A DNA stretch of 64,000 nt, from contig JBBIOB010000006.1 of assembly GCA_037443565.1 (NCBI GenBank), positions 1 to 64,000 on the forward strand. Direction: 5' to 3'. A program made the position numbers and the translations under genes. Of this stretch, positions 40,928 to 50,083 are shown one piece after another. Origin of the DNA: Fervidifonticultor_A sp037443565. Its GTDB lineage: Bacteria > Sysuimicrobiota > Sysuimicrobiia > Sysuimicrobiales > Humicultoraceae. The first letter of the stretch is position 1, and the number at the start of each line of letters is the position of its first letter. Under the pieces are notes generated by a model. The model was given only the letters and a program-made list of their open reading frames with translations, made no database searches and was not told where the DNA came from.

Positions 40928-41694
40928 CGCCCTCGGGCCGCGTTGCCCTGGTGACCGGCGGATCGTCGGGCCTCGGCCGAGGCATGGTCGCCGCCCTCTC
41001 ACGATCCGGTGTCCGGGTCGCCTTCACGTACCGGTCCAACGCCGCGGGCGCGCAGGCCCTCGCCGCCGAACTATCGGGCAGCGCTGAGGTCGTGGCGATC
41101 CAGGGCGATGTCGGCAGCGAGACCGACGTCGCGCGCATCATCGGCGAGACCGTCGCCCGGTTCGGCGGCCTCGACATCCTGGTCAACAACGCGGGCATCA
41201 CACGCGACACGCTGGTGATGCGCATGTCCCAGGAAGACTGGCACGCGGTCATCGACACCAACCTGACCGGGGCCGTGCGCTGCTGCCGGCATGCGTTGCC
41301 CTACCTGCTGCGGAGCTCGGCCGGCCGCATCATCAACATGGCTTCGATCGCCGGGATTGCCGGCAGCGCCGGACAGGCCAACTACTCCGCGGCCAAGGCG
41401 GCGCTCATCGGACTGACGGGCGTGCTGGCCCGCGAGCTGGCGCCCAAAGGCATCACGGTCAACACCGTGGCGCCCGGCGCCATCGATGCCGGCATCGTCG
41501 CGGGGCTTCCGGAGGACCTGCGCCGGAAGCTGATCGAGGTCATCCCGATGGGCCGGATGGGGACGACCGACGACGTGGCAGCGCTGGTGGTCTTCCTCGC
41601 CGGACCCGACGCCGGCTACATCACCGGCCAGACCATCGCGGTCGACGGCGGCACGACCGCCGGGGGCATCGAGACCGTTCAGTCCACGGGATAG
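40924..41694 (+). CDS. FabG-like 3-oxoacyl-ACP reductase (SDR)
   Basis: A 256-residue SDR starting at the GTG that overlaps the methyltransferase stop. Motifs are VTGGSSGLGRG (NADP-binding; the Arg in TYRSNAAG supports NADPH), NNAG, NMASIAG (Ser), YSAAKAALIG (Tyr and Lys) and the C-terminal YITGQTIAVDGG. It is close to FabG in length and pattern but is not in a fatty-acid cluster, so it may reduce another ketone. Its last 16 bases overlap the convergent MBL-fold gene. The frame upstream to 40759 is shadow. Confidence 0.85.
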   Translation: MTPSGRVALVTGGSSGLGRGMVAALSRSGVRVAFTYRSNAAGAQALAAELSGSAEVVAIQGDVGSETDVARIIGETVARFGGLDILVNNAGITRDTLVMRMSQEDWHAVIDTNLTGAVRCCRHALPYLLRSSAGRIINMASIAGIAGSAGQANYSAAKAALIGLTGVLARELAPKGITVNTVAPGAIDAGIVAGLPEDLRRKLIEVIPMGRMGTTDDVAALVVFLAGPDAGYITGQTIAVDGGTTAGGIETVQSTG

Positions 41695-42461
41695 ACCGCG
41701 CCGTCCTCCGGCATGTCCACAGGCCCGGCGAACGTCGCCCGCGCCTCCATGACCCAGTGCTCGGGATCCGCGTAGTCGGCCAGGTGCACGAGCACCAGGC
41801 GCTTCGCGTTCGCCTGCGAGGCCAGCCGGCCGGCCTGCGCGGCGGTGGTGTGCCCGCCCGCCTGCGCGGCGTCGGCTTCGATCTCCGCGTAGGTGGCCTC
41901 GTGCACGTACAGGTCGGCGCCGCGGCCGAACTCCGCCAGCGCGTCCAGCGGCCGGGTGTCGGTCGAGTACAGCACCCGGTGCCCCTGCGGCGTGTCCCAG
42001 CGGATCGCGAACGCCGGTGGCCCGTGGTCCACGGCGTGCGCGTAGAACCGGTGTCCCGTGTGCTCGAAGAACGGCGCCGTCGGATCGGCCGGCAGGACGC
42101 GAAGCTCCACGAACGCGGCCCGTTCGTCGAGGTTGAACAACGTCAGCAGTGTCCGCAGGGTGCCGTGATCGTCCGCCGGCGCATAGACGGGCAGGTGCGG
42201 CGCAGGCACGTCCCGGTCCATCATCCACATGTTGTGAATCAGCGACGGGAAGCCGTACACATGATCCGGGTGTGTGTGCGTGATGACCACAGCGGCCAGA
42301 CGCATGGGATCGATCCCCGCCCGCAGGAGCTTGAGATAGGGGCTGCCGGGACAGTCCACGAGCACCGCCCGGTCGTCCATCTGGCAGGCGAGCGAGGTGT
42401 TGTCGCGGCGCGCCGTCTGCATGGCACCGCCCGTCCCCAGGACCACGAGCGCCGCGCTCAC
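41679..42461 (-). CDS. RNase Z-like metallo-beta-lactamase fold hydrolase
   Basis: A 260-residue protein. LVVLGTGGAMQTARRDNTSL is the RNase Z/ElaC-like opening, VITHTHPDHVYGF carries the His-x-His-x-Asp-His zinc motif, YSTDTRP supplies the bridging Asp and VHEATYAE with GGHTTAAQAG the later His. No flexible tRNA-binding arm is obvious, so it is more likely a general hydrolase of the family than a tRNase. It is the last gene of the tctCBA-iolB-HAD unit, overlapping the HAD gene by 4 bases and the convergent FabG-like gene by 16. Confidence 0.82.
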   Translation of the reverse strand: MSAALVVLGTGGAMQTARRDNTSLACQMDDRAVLVDCPGSPYLKLLRAGIDPMRLAAVVITHTHPDHVYGFPSLIHNMWMMDRDVPAPHLPVYAPADDHGTLRTLLTLFNLDERAAFVELRVLPADPTAPFFEHTGHRFYAHAVDHGPPAFAIRWDTPQGHRVLYSTDTRPLDALAEFGRGADLYVHEATYAEIEADAAQAGGHTTAAQAGRLASQANAKRLVLVHLADYADPEHWVMEARATFAGPVDMPEDGAVYPVD

Positions 42462-43063
42462 TGGTGTACCACCTCCAGGAGTCTGGCCAGATCGGCATCC
42501 CCGCCCACGCGGTAGAATGGAACACTGTGGGCGGTCGCCACCGACTCGTCGTACGGAGTATCTCCGACAAAGAGGACCACGGCCCGACCCTGACCGCGCA
42601 GACGGCCGAGCGTCCGGTCCTTGTCACCGCCCTCGATCTCGACGAAGAACCCCGCCAAACCCCGGCGCTCGGCATCGGCCAGCAGGCTGTCATGGGGCAG
42701 GCCGCTGGTCAGGACGAGATCGTAGCGGCCGCCGAGACTCTCCAGCACGCGGCGCGTCGAGGGGAACTCCGGCATCACATCCGCGGTCTCGGCACTGTAC
42801 GCTGAGAAGCGCTCGGAGAGCATCTTGCTCTCGGCGTCACCGATAAGTCGGCCGAGGTCTTCCGCAGTCTGGGCAAACTGGACAAACCGGCTGGCACCGC
42901 TCGTGCGCGTGAAGGACGCCTCAACCAGCGCCCGGTGCGCCTCACCCAACCGGAACACGTCGGCCACTGCCCGCCAGTACGCTGTCCGCTTCGCGGCAAA
43001 CGTATCCACTAGTGTGCCGTCATAGTCGAAGACGACGGTGGGCCGGCTCACCGCAGCATCCAC
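42458..43063 (-). CDS. HAD-family phosphatase
   Basis: A 201-residue HAD hydrolase. Motif I is VVFDYDGTLVDTF (nucleophile Asp near 13), motif II is LTSG, motif III is the Lys in EGGDKDRTL, and motif IV is FVGDTPYDES. A helical cap lies between motifs I and II. It probably dephosphorylates a sugar phosphate (phosphoglycolate-phosphatase-like subfamily). It overlaps iolB by 16 bases and the MBL-fold gene by 4, so it belongs to the same unit. Confidence 0.85.
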   Translation of the reverse strand: MDAAVSRPTVVFDYDGTLVDTFAAKRTAYWRAVADVFRLGEAHRALVEASFTRTSGASRFVQFAQTAEDLGRLIGDAESKMLSERFSAYSAETADVMPEFPSTRRVLESLGGRYDLVLTSGLPHDSLLADAERRGLAGFFVEIEGGDKDRTLGRLRGQGRAVVLFVGDTPYDESVATAHSVPFYRVGGDADLARLLEVVHQ

Positions 43064-43878
43064 GCGTGCGCGGGATCGTCGTTCCAGGCGCCGTAGTCCA
43101 CCCGGTCGCCCGAGATCGCCCAGAGATACGTAAGCTCGTAGCCGCCGCCGGCCACTACGGGATGATACCCGCGGGGGATGACGACGGTGTCGCCGTCGCG
43201 CACGCGGTAGATGCGCTCGAACGGCTGTGGCGCCTCGGGCGGTGTGTAGACCATCTGCAGCCCGAACCCGCCGGACGGCCGGACGAAGTAGTGGTACACC
43301 TCTTCCATGGGGACCTCGCGGCCCGGCACCTCGGCGTCGTGTTTGTGCGGCGGGTAGCTCGACCAGTACCCCGGCCGGTTGATCGTCTCGCCGATGAGCA
43401 GCCGGCTGGCGACCGTCTGGTCCACGACGCTGAAGACCCGGCGTGACCAGGCGTCTCTCCCCACGCTGCGCATGCTGACCTCGGCGGCGTCGATGCGCCG
43501 GAGCCGGCGGGCGTCCGCAGGGGGTGCTGCGAAGAGCGCCAGGCGGGAACCCCCGCGGGGGCTCGCCAGCCCCAGCCGCGCTCCCGGCGGCAGATACAGC
43601 GCGGACGGCGGACCGTCGAAGATCGCCGGCCGCGAATCCAGCAGGCCTTCCAGCGTCCCGGCGCCGCCTGCGACCGTGAACTCGCAGACACCGCCGATCA
43701 GATAGAGCACCGCCTCGCGGTCGCGCGACTCCCAGACGAGCGGCGCGCCGCCGGCGTCAAGCGAGACAAGCGCGAACTCGAGGTGCCGGAGCGGGCTTGC
43801 GGGCGCGCGCGCGATGGGCTGGATTCCCGCCGCCCGCGGACCCGCGGGGATGTGCTGGCTCTCGAACAGTCCGGTCAT
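43048..43878 (-). CDS. iolB: 5-deoxy-glucuronate isomerase family protein (IolB/KduI-like)
   Basis: A 276-residue double-cupin protein. The metal site is clear: YPPHKHD (His178, His180), EEVYHYF (Glu192-193) and the late RGYHPVVAGGGYELTYLWAISG. These match IolB, which converts 5-deoxy-D-glucuronate to 5-dehydro-2-deoxy-gluconate in inositol catabolism. No other inositol genes (iolCDE) are present; instead it is fused by 4-base overlaps to tctA upstream and a HAD phosphatase downstream, so it may act on an imported uronate-like acid. Confidence 0.86.
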   Translation of the reverse strand: MTGLFESQHIPAGPRAAGIQPIARAPASPLRHLEFALVSLDAGGAPLVWESRDREAVLYLIGGVCEFTVAGGAGTLEGLLDSRPAIFDGPPSALYLPPGARLGLASPRGGSRLALFAAPPADARRLRRIDAAEVSMRSVGRDAWSRRVFSVVDQTVASRLLIGETINRPGYWSSYPPHKHDAEVPGREVPMEEVYHYFVRPSGGFGLQMVYTPPEAPQPFERIYRVRDGDTVVIPRGYHPVVAGGGYELTYLWAISGDRVDYGAWNDDPAHAWMLR

Positions 43879-45365
43879 GCTGCCCCTCCGGTGGTGGCCC
43901 TGCGGCGCTGCGCCGCGACCTGCCGGACCAGCGAGATGGCGCCCGCGGCCAGGAGGAGCGCGGCCAGCGGCCGGGTGACAAACACGGTCAGATCGCCTCC
44001 AGTGATGATCATCGCGCGGCGGAACTCCGACTCCATCATACCGCCGAGCACCAAACCCAGAATCAGCGGGATCAGCGGGTAGCCCGCGCGCTTCAGGACG
44101 AATCCGGCCAGGCCTGCGGCCACCGCGACCACGGCGTCGAACATCCAGCCGTTGAGCGCGTAGGCGCCCAGCACCGACAACATGACAACGATCGGCGTCA
44201 TCATCGCGGGGGGAACACTGAGCGCCTTGATGAACAGCCGAATCCCACCGAGCTGAAAGACGCAGGTCGTGAGGTTGGCCGCGATCATGGCGAATACCAC
44301 CGCGTAGATGAAGTGCGGCTGAAAGGAGAACAGCAGCGGGCCCGGTGTCACACCGTGGATGACCAGTGCGGCCAGGATCGGCACAGCCGCCGATTCGCCC
44401 GGGAGGGCCAGGGTGAGCGTAGGGATCAGCCCGCCGCCGATGCAGGCATTGTTGGCCACCTCGGGCGCGACCACGCCTTCGAGCCGACCGGTCCCGAACT
44501 CCTCGGGCCGATCCGAAAGCTGCTTGGCGCGCTCATACGCGAGCACCACGGCCACGCTGGCGCCGGCGCCCGGCAGGAGCCCGACCAGTGTCCCGATCCA
44601 GCTCGACTCGAGGATCAGCCGCGCCATGCGCCGCAGGTGCTCCAGGCTCGGGAACAGACGCCCGATCTGCTGGGTCACCATCCGGCCGAACCCGGCGAGC
44701 CGCCCCGCGTCGTCCAGGGCCTGGGTGATTCCGAACATGCCGATGAGCACCGGCACCAGCCCGATACCGTTGGCGAGGAAGGGGTTCTCGAACGTGAACC
44801 GCCTGGCGCCGGTCATGGTGTCGATACCGACAGTGGACAGCAGGACGCCCGCGGCGCCCATCACCAGGCCTTTCAGCAGCGAAGGGCCAGACACGCTCGC
44901 AATGATGGTGAGGCTGGCCACCGCCAGGGCGAAGTACTCTGCCGGCCCGAACAACAGCGAGAATCGCGCCAGCGCCGGGGACGCTGCTAGCAGCGCGGCG
45001 GTGCTGATGACGCCGCCGATGAACGAGCCGATGACCGCGCCACCCAGCGCGACGCCCGCCTGTCCCCTGCGGGCCAGAGGGAACCCGTCGAACACCGTGG
45101 CGATCGCGTTGGGATTCCCCGGGATGCCGAAGAGGATCGCCGGGATCGACGCGCCCGTCACCGCCCCGAAGTAGAGGCCGAGCATCAAGCTGATGGCGGT
45201 CAGGCTGTCCAGGTGAATGGTAATCGGCAGGAAGAGCGCCAGTCCCATGGTAGCGGTCAGGCCCGGGAGGGCGCCCATGAAGATGCCCACGATGTCGCCG
45301 ACGATGATCCACAGCAGCGTGGTCGGCTGCAGGACGAACTCCAAACCCTGGATGAGCGGGGCCAT
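43875..45365 (-). CDS. tctA: Tripartite tricarboxylate transporter, large membrane subunit TctA
   Basis: A 496-residue protein with about twelve membrane segments. Family blocks are GIFMGALPGLTATMGLAL, GIPGNPNAIATVFDGFPLARRGQAG, LLPGAGASVAVVLAYE and the glycine/proline-rich LALPGESAAVPILAAL repeat of the second half. It forms the channel of a secondary, binding-protein-dependent carboxylate importer. It follows tctB after one base and overlaps iolB by 4 bases. The substrate is not set by sequence; iolB suggests a sugar acid. Confidence 0.93.
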   Translation of the reverse strand: MAPLIQGLEFVLQPTTLLWIIVGDIVGIFMGALPGLTATMGLALFLPITIHLDSLTAISLMLGLYFGAVTGASIPAILFGIPGNPNAIATVFDGFPLARRGQAGVALGGAVIGSFIGGVISTAALLAASPALARFSLLFGPAEYFALAVASLTIIASVSGPSLLKGLVMGAAGVLLSTVGIDTMTGARRFTFENPFLANGIGLVPVLIGMFGITQALDDAGRLAGFGRMVTQQIGRLFPSLEHLRRMARLILESSWIGTLVGLLPGAGASVAVVLAYERAKQLSDRPEEFGTGRLEGVVAPEVANNACIGGGLIPTLTLALPGESAAVPILAALVIHGVTPGPLLFSFQPHFIYAVVFAMIAANLTTCVFQLGGIRLFIKALSVPPAMMTPIVVMLSVLGAYALNGWMFDAVVAVAAGLAGFVLKRAGYPLIPLILGLVLGGMMESEFRRAMIITGGDLTVFVTRPLAALLLAAGAISLVRQVAAQRRRATTGGAA

Positions 45366-45366
45366 C

Positions 45367-45825
45367 TCAGATCCCGAACGGACCGGTTGGCAGCACGACG
45401 TCGAAGAGGCGGCCGAAGATGTACCAGGCGGCCAGCGCCACGCCCGCCGCCACCAGGATGTGGGTCAGCGTCGCGAGTCTGCGGGGGCGGTCCAGGTACC
45501 TCGACATGGCGCCGAGGAAGAGCGCCGTGGGCACGACAAATCCCGCGACGGTCAGCAGCGCCAGGTACCCCACCGTCGCCGCTGCAAGGACTCCGGAAGC
45601 TGGTGACGATCCTGCGGGCTCCGCCGCTGCCGCGCGTCCCCTGGCCTCGGCGGCCGCCACCAGGCCCGCGCCAAGCGCCACGACAATCGCGGAGGCCACG
45701 GGAAACGCCTGCGGCCCCGGGTCGCCGCGGACGTGACGGCTCGCGATCCCCTGCGCCAGAATGATGGCGGCGACCGCCAAGGCGGCTGCCGCCGCGCTCG
45801 TGGCCAGCCGCGCGCGAAGGCTCAC
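45367..45825 (-). CDS. tctB: Tripartite tricarboxylate transporter, small membrane subunit TctB
   Basis: A 152-residue protein with four hydrophobic helices (SAAAAALAVAAIILAQGI, ASAIVVALGAGLVAAAEA, VLAAATVGYLALLTVAGF, ILVAAGVALAAWYIFGRLF) and the family's DPGPQAFP loop. Starts at the GTG overlapping the tctC stop (GTGA). The longer frame to 46773 is shadow of tctC. It supports TctA in the membrane complex. Confidence 0.85.
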   Translation of the reverse strand: MSLRARLATSAAAAALAVAAIILAQGIASRHVRGDPGPQAFPVASAIVVALGAGLVAAAEARGRAAAAEPAGSSPASGVLAAATVGYLALLTVAGFVVPTALFLGAMSRYLDRPRRLATLTHILVAAGVALAAWYIFGRLFDVVLPTGPFGI

Positions 45826-46790
45826 TTCATCAGGCCGACCTGGCGGAGCAGCTTCGAGAGGTCGAGCGTCAGGACCGCCATGTAGCGCTCGAGTTCCTCG
45901 TTCACCATGTAGGTCTTCACCAGGCCGTTCTGGCGGGAGAACGCGATCCAGTCGGGATCGTTCATCGCCCGGCCGACCGCTGCCGCGATGGCGCGCCTGG
46001 CCTCCATCGAAATCCCCTTCGGGCCGCTGATCGCCCGGAAGCTGCCCTGTGGAATGCCCTTGAATCCAAGCTCCTCCATGGTCGGCGTCTGTGGAAAGAG
46101 CGGCGTCCGGCGCGTGCTGGTGACGGCGATCGGCCGGATGCGCCCCGCCTGAGCGGCCACCTCCGACTGCGAGAACACACCCGAGGTCACGACGTTGCCC
46201 AATAGCCCTGCGATCAGACGCGCGCCGCCGTCGAACGGCACTACGGTCCATGGATTGCCTGTGGCCTTGTTGAGCGCCTCCGCGGTCAGGTGGGTCAAGG
46301 CCCCCACGCCGGCGTGGCCGATTGTGATCTTGCCGGGGCTCTGCTTGCCGGCGTCGATCAGGTCCTTGAGCGTCTGATACGGCGACCCGTCGAGCACGCC
46401 GATCACGAAGGCGTCCCAGTTGAGGCTCGCGATGTGATCGAACTGCACGATCGAGCCGGAGGCCAGACCCTGCAGCGTTGCGGTCACGGTGTGCGTGCCC
46501 GACAGCAGCAGCGTGTGGCCGTCGGGGCGGGCGCGCTGCACCTCGTTGGTCCCGATGCCGCTGCCGGCACCCGGCATGTTGCGGATCGTGATGGGAGGCT
46601 CGATGAACCGCTGCATTGCCCGCTGGAGCTGCCGGGCGATGATATCGGTTCCACCGCCGGCACCGAACGGCACCACGAGGGTCACCGGGCGGCCCTCGGG
46701 CCACGCCGCGGGCGCCGCGCCTACGCCCTGCGCGGCGACCGCTGCGGTGAGCGTCCACACCATTAGTGCACACAGCACCCCACGGCTCAC
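45822..46790 (-). CDS. tctC: Tripartite tricarboxylate transporter binding protein TctC (Bug family)
   Basis: A 322-residue exported binding protein. I chose the third GTG (46790) because GGAGGTG lies six bases upstream and it gives a normal signal peptide (VLCALMVWTLTAAVAAQGVGA); an earlier GTG at 46808 is possible. The mature protein shows Bug-family blocks: PVTLVVPFGAGGGTDIIAR, NMPGAGSGIGTNEV, KITIGHAGVGALTH and PTMEELGFKGI. It captures a carboxylate in the envelope and delivers it to TctAB. First gene of the six-gene unit. Confidence 0.9.
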   Translation of the reverse strand: MSRGVLCALMVWTLTAAVAAQGVGAAPAAWPEGRPVTLVVPFGAGGGTDIIARQLQRAMQRFIEPPITIRNMPGAGSGIGTNEVQRARPDGHTLLLSGTHTVTATLQGLASGSIVQFDHIASLNWDAFVIGVLDGSPYQTLKDLIDAGKQSPGKITIGHAGVGALTHLTAEALNKATGNPWTVVPFDGGARLIAGLLGNVVTSGVFSQSEVAAQAGRIRPIAVTSTRRTPLFPQTPTMEELGFKGIPQGSFRAISGPKGISMEARRAIAAAVGRAMNDPDWIAFSRQNGLVKTYMVNEELERYMAVLTLDLSKLLRQVGLMK

Positions 46791-46861
46791 TTCAGACACC
46801 TCCAGCACAACGCCCCGTTCGATGACCTACTTCTGGGATCTCCGACGGCCGTCCTGCAGGC

Positions 46862-49800
46862 TCAGCGGCCAAGCGGCACCGGCTCGCCCGCGTGATCGGA
46901 CGCGAACGCCTCGACCAGCGCACGGGCGGAATCGAGTGATGTCACCGCCGGCACGTTGAGCTCGAAGGCGACCCGCCGCAGGGCGAACCCGAGCCGGTCG
47001 GGACTGTGCCCCTGGGTAGGCGTGTTCACCACCACGCCGACAGCGCCGTCGTGCACCAGCGCGACCGCGCTGTCGTTGTCCACCGCCCTGACCTGTAGGC
47101 CCCTCGCCCTCAAAGCTGCCGCGGTACCCGATGTCGCGACCAGCGCGAAGCCTGCGGCGTGCGCGGCAGCCGCCAGGTCGGCCGCCTCCGCCTTGTCGCG
47201 ATCGGAAACCGAGAGCAGCAGCGTTCGCCGTGGACGCAGCGGGACGCCTGCCGCGACCAGCGCCTTGCGCAGCGCCGCCGCCGGCGTGGGGCCGATCCCC
47301 ATGACCTCGCCGGTGGACCGCATCTCGGGCCCCAGCAGCGGGTCGGCGCCGAACAGCTTCCCGCTGGAGAAGACCGGCGCCTTCGCCGCCCAGCGTGGCG
47401 GCGCCGGGAGCAGCGTCACGCCGGCATAGCCGAACTCGGCCAGCGACCGGCCCAGCATCACCTCTGTGGCCAGCCGCACCAGAGGGACGCCGGTGGCCTT
47501 GCTCACGAAGGGCACCGTTCGGCTCGCCCGCAGGTTGACCTCGAGGACGTAAGGCCGCCCCTGCCAGATCACGCACTGAATGTTGAGGAAGCCCCGCACC
47601 TGCAGCGCCCAGGAGAGACGCGCCGCGTAGTCCACGATGACGCGGGCCGCGTCGGGATGGACCGAGCGCGCCGGCAGGAGTGTCAGGCTGTCGCCGGAGT
47701 GCACGCCGGCGCGCTCGATCTGCTCCATGAGCGCCGGGATCAGGAGGTTCGTGCCGTCGGCGACCGCGTCGAGCTCGACCTCCAGCCCCTCGAGATACCG
47801 GTCGAGCAGCACCGGCCCGGACTCCGTCGCCAGCGCCAGACGCGCGGCATCTGTGATCTCACCTACCGTCCGCGCGATCACCATGCCGCGGCCGCCGAGC
47901 ACGTACGAAGGACGGACCAGCAGCGGCGGCCCCTCGCACTCGGCGACCATCGCCGCCTCGGCCACGGTGGCCGCGGTCCAGCCCGAGGGCTGGGGGATGC
48001 TCAGCTCGCGCAGCAGCGCGGCAAACTTGCGGCGGTCTTCGGAGACGTCGAGGGCCTCGGGCGAGGTGCCCAGGATCCGCACGCCCGCGCGCGCGAGCGG
48101 CACAGCGGCGGCCAGCGGCGTCTGCCCCCCAAACTGCACCAGCACGCCAGGTGCACCCTCGCGCTCCACGACCGACTGGACATCTTCCGGCGAGAGCGGC
48201 TCCATGTAGAGGCGGTTGGAGATGTCGAAGTCGGTGGACAGGGTCTCGGGGTTGTTGTTGATGACCACCGCCTCCCACCCGGCCTGCTTGATCGCCTGGA
48301 TGCCGTGCACGGTACAGTAGTCGAACTCGATCCCCTGGCCGATGCGGATCGGACCGGAGCCCAGGATCACGACCGCGCGCGTTCGCGCCGGCGGCACCTC
48401 GTCCTCGTCTTCGAAGGTGCTGTAGTAGTAAGGAGTCTGCGACGGGAACTCAGCCGCGCACGTGTCCACGCACTTGTAGGTCGGCCGCAGGCCGAGGCGG
48501 ATCCGCTGTGCCCGGACGTCGCGGGGAACGCGGCCGGAGAACTGCGCGATCGTCCGGTCGTCGAACCCCATGCGCAGCAACCGAACCATCTGCTCCTGAT
48601 CAGCGTCGGGGCCCAGCCGGCGCGCTTCATCCTCGGCCGCCACGACGCGTCCGATGGCCCCGAGGAAGTAGCGATCGATCCGGCTCGCCGCCTCCAACGT
48701 GTCGACGGACGCTCCGCGCCGCAGGGCCTCGGCCAGCGCAAAGAGGCGGTGCTCGTGAGGGGAGCGGATGCGCTCCCAGAGATCCTCTTCGCTCCACTGC
48801 TCTGTCATACGGTGCCACAGCCCCAGCGCTCCGACATCGAGCGAGCGCACACCTTTCATCAACGCCTCTTCGAAGGTGCGCCCAAGCGCCATCGCCTCGC
48901 CGGTGGACTTCATCTGCGTGCCGAGGACGCGGCTCACACCCGGGAACTTGTCGAACGGCCAGCGCGGGATCTTGATGACGACGTAGTCGAGCGCCGGCTC
49001 GAAGCAGGCGGTGCCGCCGGTGATGGCGTTGGCGATCTCATCCAGCCGCCGGCCCAATGCGAGTTGCGCGGCGACCCGGGCAATTGGATAGCCGGTCGCC
49101 TTGCTGGCCAGGGCGCTGGACCGGCTCACGCGGGGGTTGACCTCGATGACGTAGTAGTCCGGGGCACCCGCGCGGTCCCGCGGCACGCCGTCGGCGTGAG
49201 GCCCGGCGCACGCCGGTGCGAACGCGAACTGCACGTTGCACGCGCCCACGATGTTCAGCGCCCGGACGATCCGCAGGGCCGCGCTGCGCAGCAGATGGTA
49301 CTCGCCGTCGGTCAGCGTCTGGCTCGGCGCCACCACAATGGAGTCGCCCGTATGCACACCCATCGGGTCGATGTTCTCCATGTTGCAGACGACGATGGCG
49401 TTGTCGGCGGCGTCGCGGAGGACCTCATACTCGACCTCCTTCCACCCGGCGATCGACTTCTCCACGAGCACCTGGCCGATGCGGCTCAGCGCCAGACCCC
49501 GGCCTGCGACCGCGCGCACCTCGTCCAGGTCGGCGGCAATCCCGCCGCCGCTGCCGCCCAGGGTGAATGCCGGCCGCACGACCACGGGCAGGCCGAGGCG
49601 CGCGGCGGCCTCGACCGCCTCATCCACCGAGTGCGCCGTGGCCGACGGCGGGAGCGGCTCGCCGAGTGATGCCATCGCGGCCTTGAACAGCGCGCGGTCT
49701 TCGGCCCGGGCAATCGCCTCGAGCGGCGTCCCGAGGACGCGCACGCCGTAGCGGTCGAGCACCCCCCGCTCCGCCAGCGCGGTAGTGAGATTCAAGCCGG

Positions 49801-50083
49801 TCTGACCGCCCATGGTGCCCACGAGCCCATGGGGCCGTTCGACCGCGATGATCTCTTCGACGATCTCGGGCACCAGCGGTTCGATGTAGACGCGGTCGGC
49901 GACCTCTGGGTCGGTCATGATCGTCGCGGGATTGCTATTGATCAGCACCACCTCAAGACCCGCCTCGCGCAGCGCGCGGCACGCCTGCGTGCCCGCGTAG
50001 TCGAACTCGGCGGCCTGGCCGATGATGATCGGCCCGGAGCCGATGATGAGGACCTTGCGCAGACCAGTCCCCGACTCAGGCAT
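46862..50083 (-). CDS. carB: Carbamoyl-phosphate synthase large subunit
   Basis: A 1073-residue enzyme of usual length. It has two ATP-grasp halves, each opening with KVLIIGSGPIIIGQAAEFDY and VVILGSGPIRIGQGIEFDY, an oligomerisation segment between them and a C-terminal MGS-like allosteric domain of about 130 residues (LVATSGTAAALRARG, VGVVVNTPTQG). It makes carbamoyl phosphate from bicarbonate, ATP and the ammonia channelled from CarA, for arginine and pyrimidine synthesis. It overlaps carA by 8 bases. Confidence 0.97.
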   Translation of the reverse strand: MPESGTGLRKVLIIGSGPIIIGQAAEFDYAGTQACRALREAGLEVVLINSNPATIMTDPEVADRVYIEPLVPEIVEEIIAVERPHGLVGTMGGQTGLNLTTALAERGVLDRYGVRVLGTPLEAIARAEDRALFKAAMASLGEPLPPSATAHSVDEAVEAAARLGLPVVVRPAFTLGGSGGGIAADLDEVRAVAGRGLALSRIGQVLVEKSIAGWKEVEYEVLRDAADNAIVVCNMENIDPMGVHTGDSIVVAPSQTLTDGEYHLLRSAALRIVRALNIVGACNVQFAFAPACAGPHADGVPRDRAGAPDYYVIEVNPRVSRSSALASKATGYPIARVAAQLALGRRLDEIANAITGGTACFEPALDYVVIKIPRWPFDKFPGVSRVLGTQMKSTGEAMALGRTFEEALMKGVRSLDVGALGLWHRMTEQWSEEDLWERIRSPHEHRLFALAEALRRGASVDTLEAASRIDRYFLGAIGRVVAAEDEARRLGPDADQEQMVRLLRMGFDDRTIAQFSGRVPRDVRAQRIRLGLRPTYKCVDTCAAEFPSQTPYYYSTFEDEDEVPPARTRAVVILGSGPIRIGQGIEFDYCTVHGIQAIKQAGWEAVVINNNPETLSTDFDISNRLYMEPLSPEDVQSVVEREGAPGVLVQFGGQTPLAAAVPLARAGVRILGTSPEALDVSEDRRKFAALLRELSIPQPSGWTAATVAEAAMVAECEGPPLLVRPSYVLGGRGMVIARTVGEITDAARLALATESGPVLLDRYLEGLEVELDAVADGTNLLIPALMEQIERAGVHSGDSLTLLPARSVHPDAARVIVDYAARLSWALQVRGFLNIQCVIWQGRPYVLEVNLRASRTVPFVSKATGVPLVRLATEVMLGRSLAEFGYAGVTLLPAPPRWAAKAPVFSSGKLFGADPLLGPEMRSTGEVMGIGPTPAAALRKALVAAGVPLRPRRTLLLSVSDRDKAEAADLAAAAHAAGFALVATSGTAAALRARGLQVRAVDNDSAVALVHDGAVGVVVNTPTQGHSPDRLGFALRRVAFELNVPAVTSLDSARALVEAFASDHAGEPVPLGR

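Noticed and set aside
47159..49669. An 836-residue plus-strand frame inside carB
   Set aside because: Antisense to carB over its whole length; rich in Arg, Gly, His and Gln with no recognisable motif.
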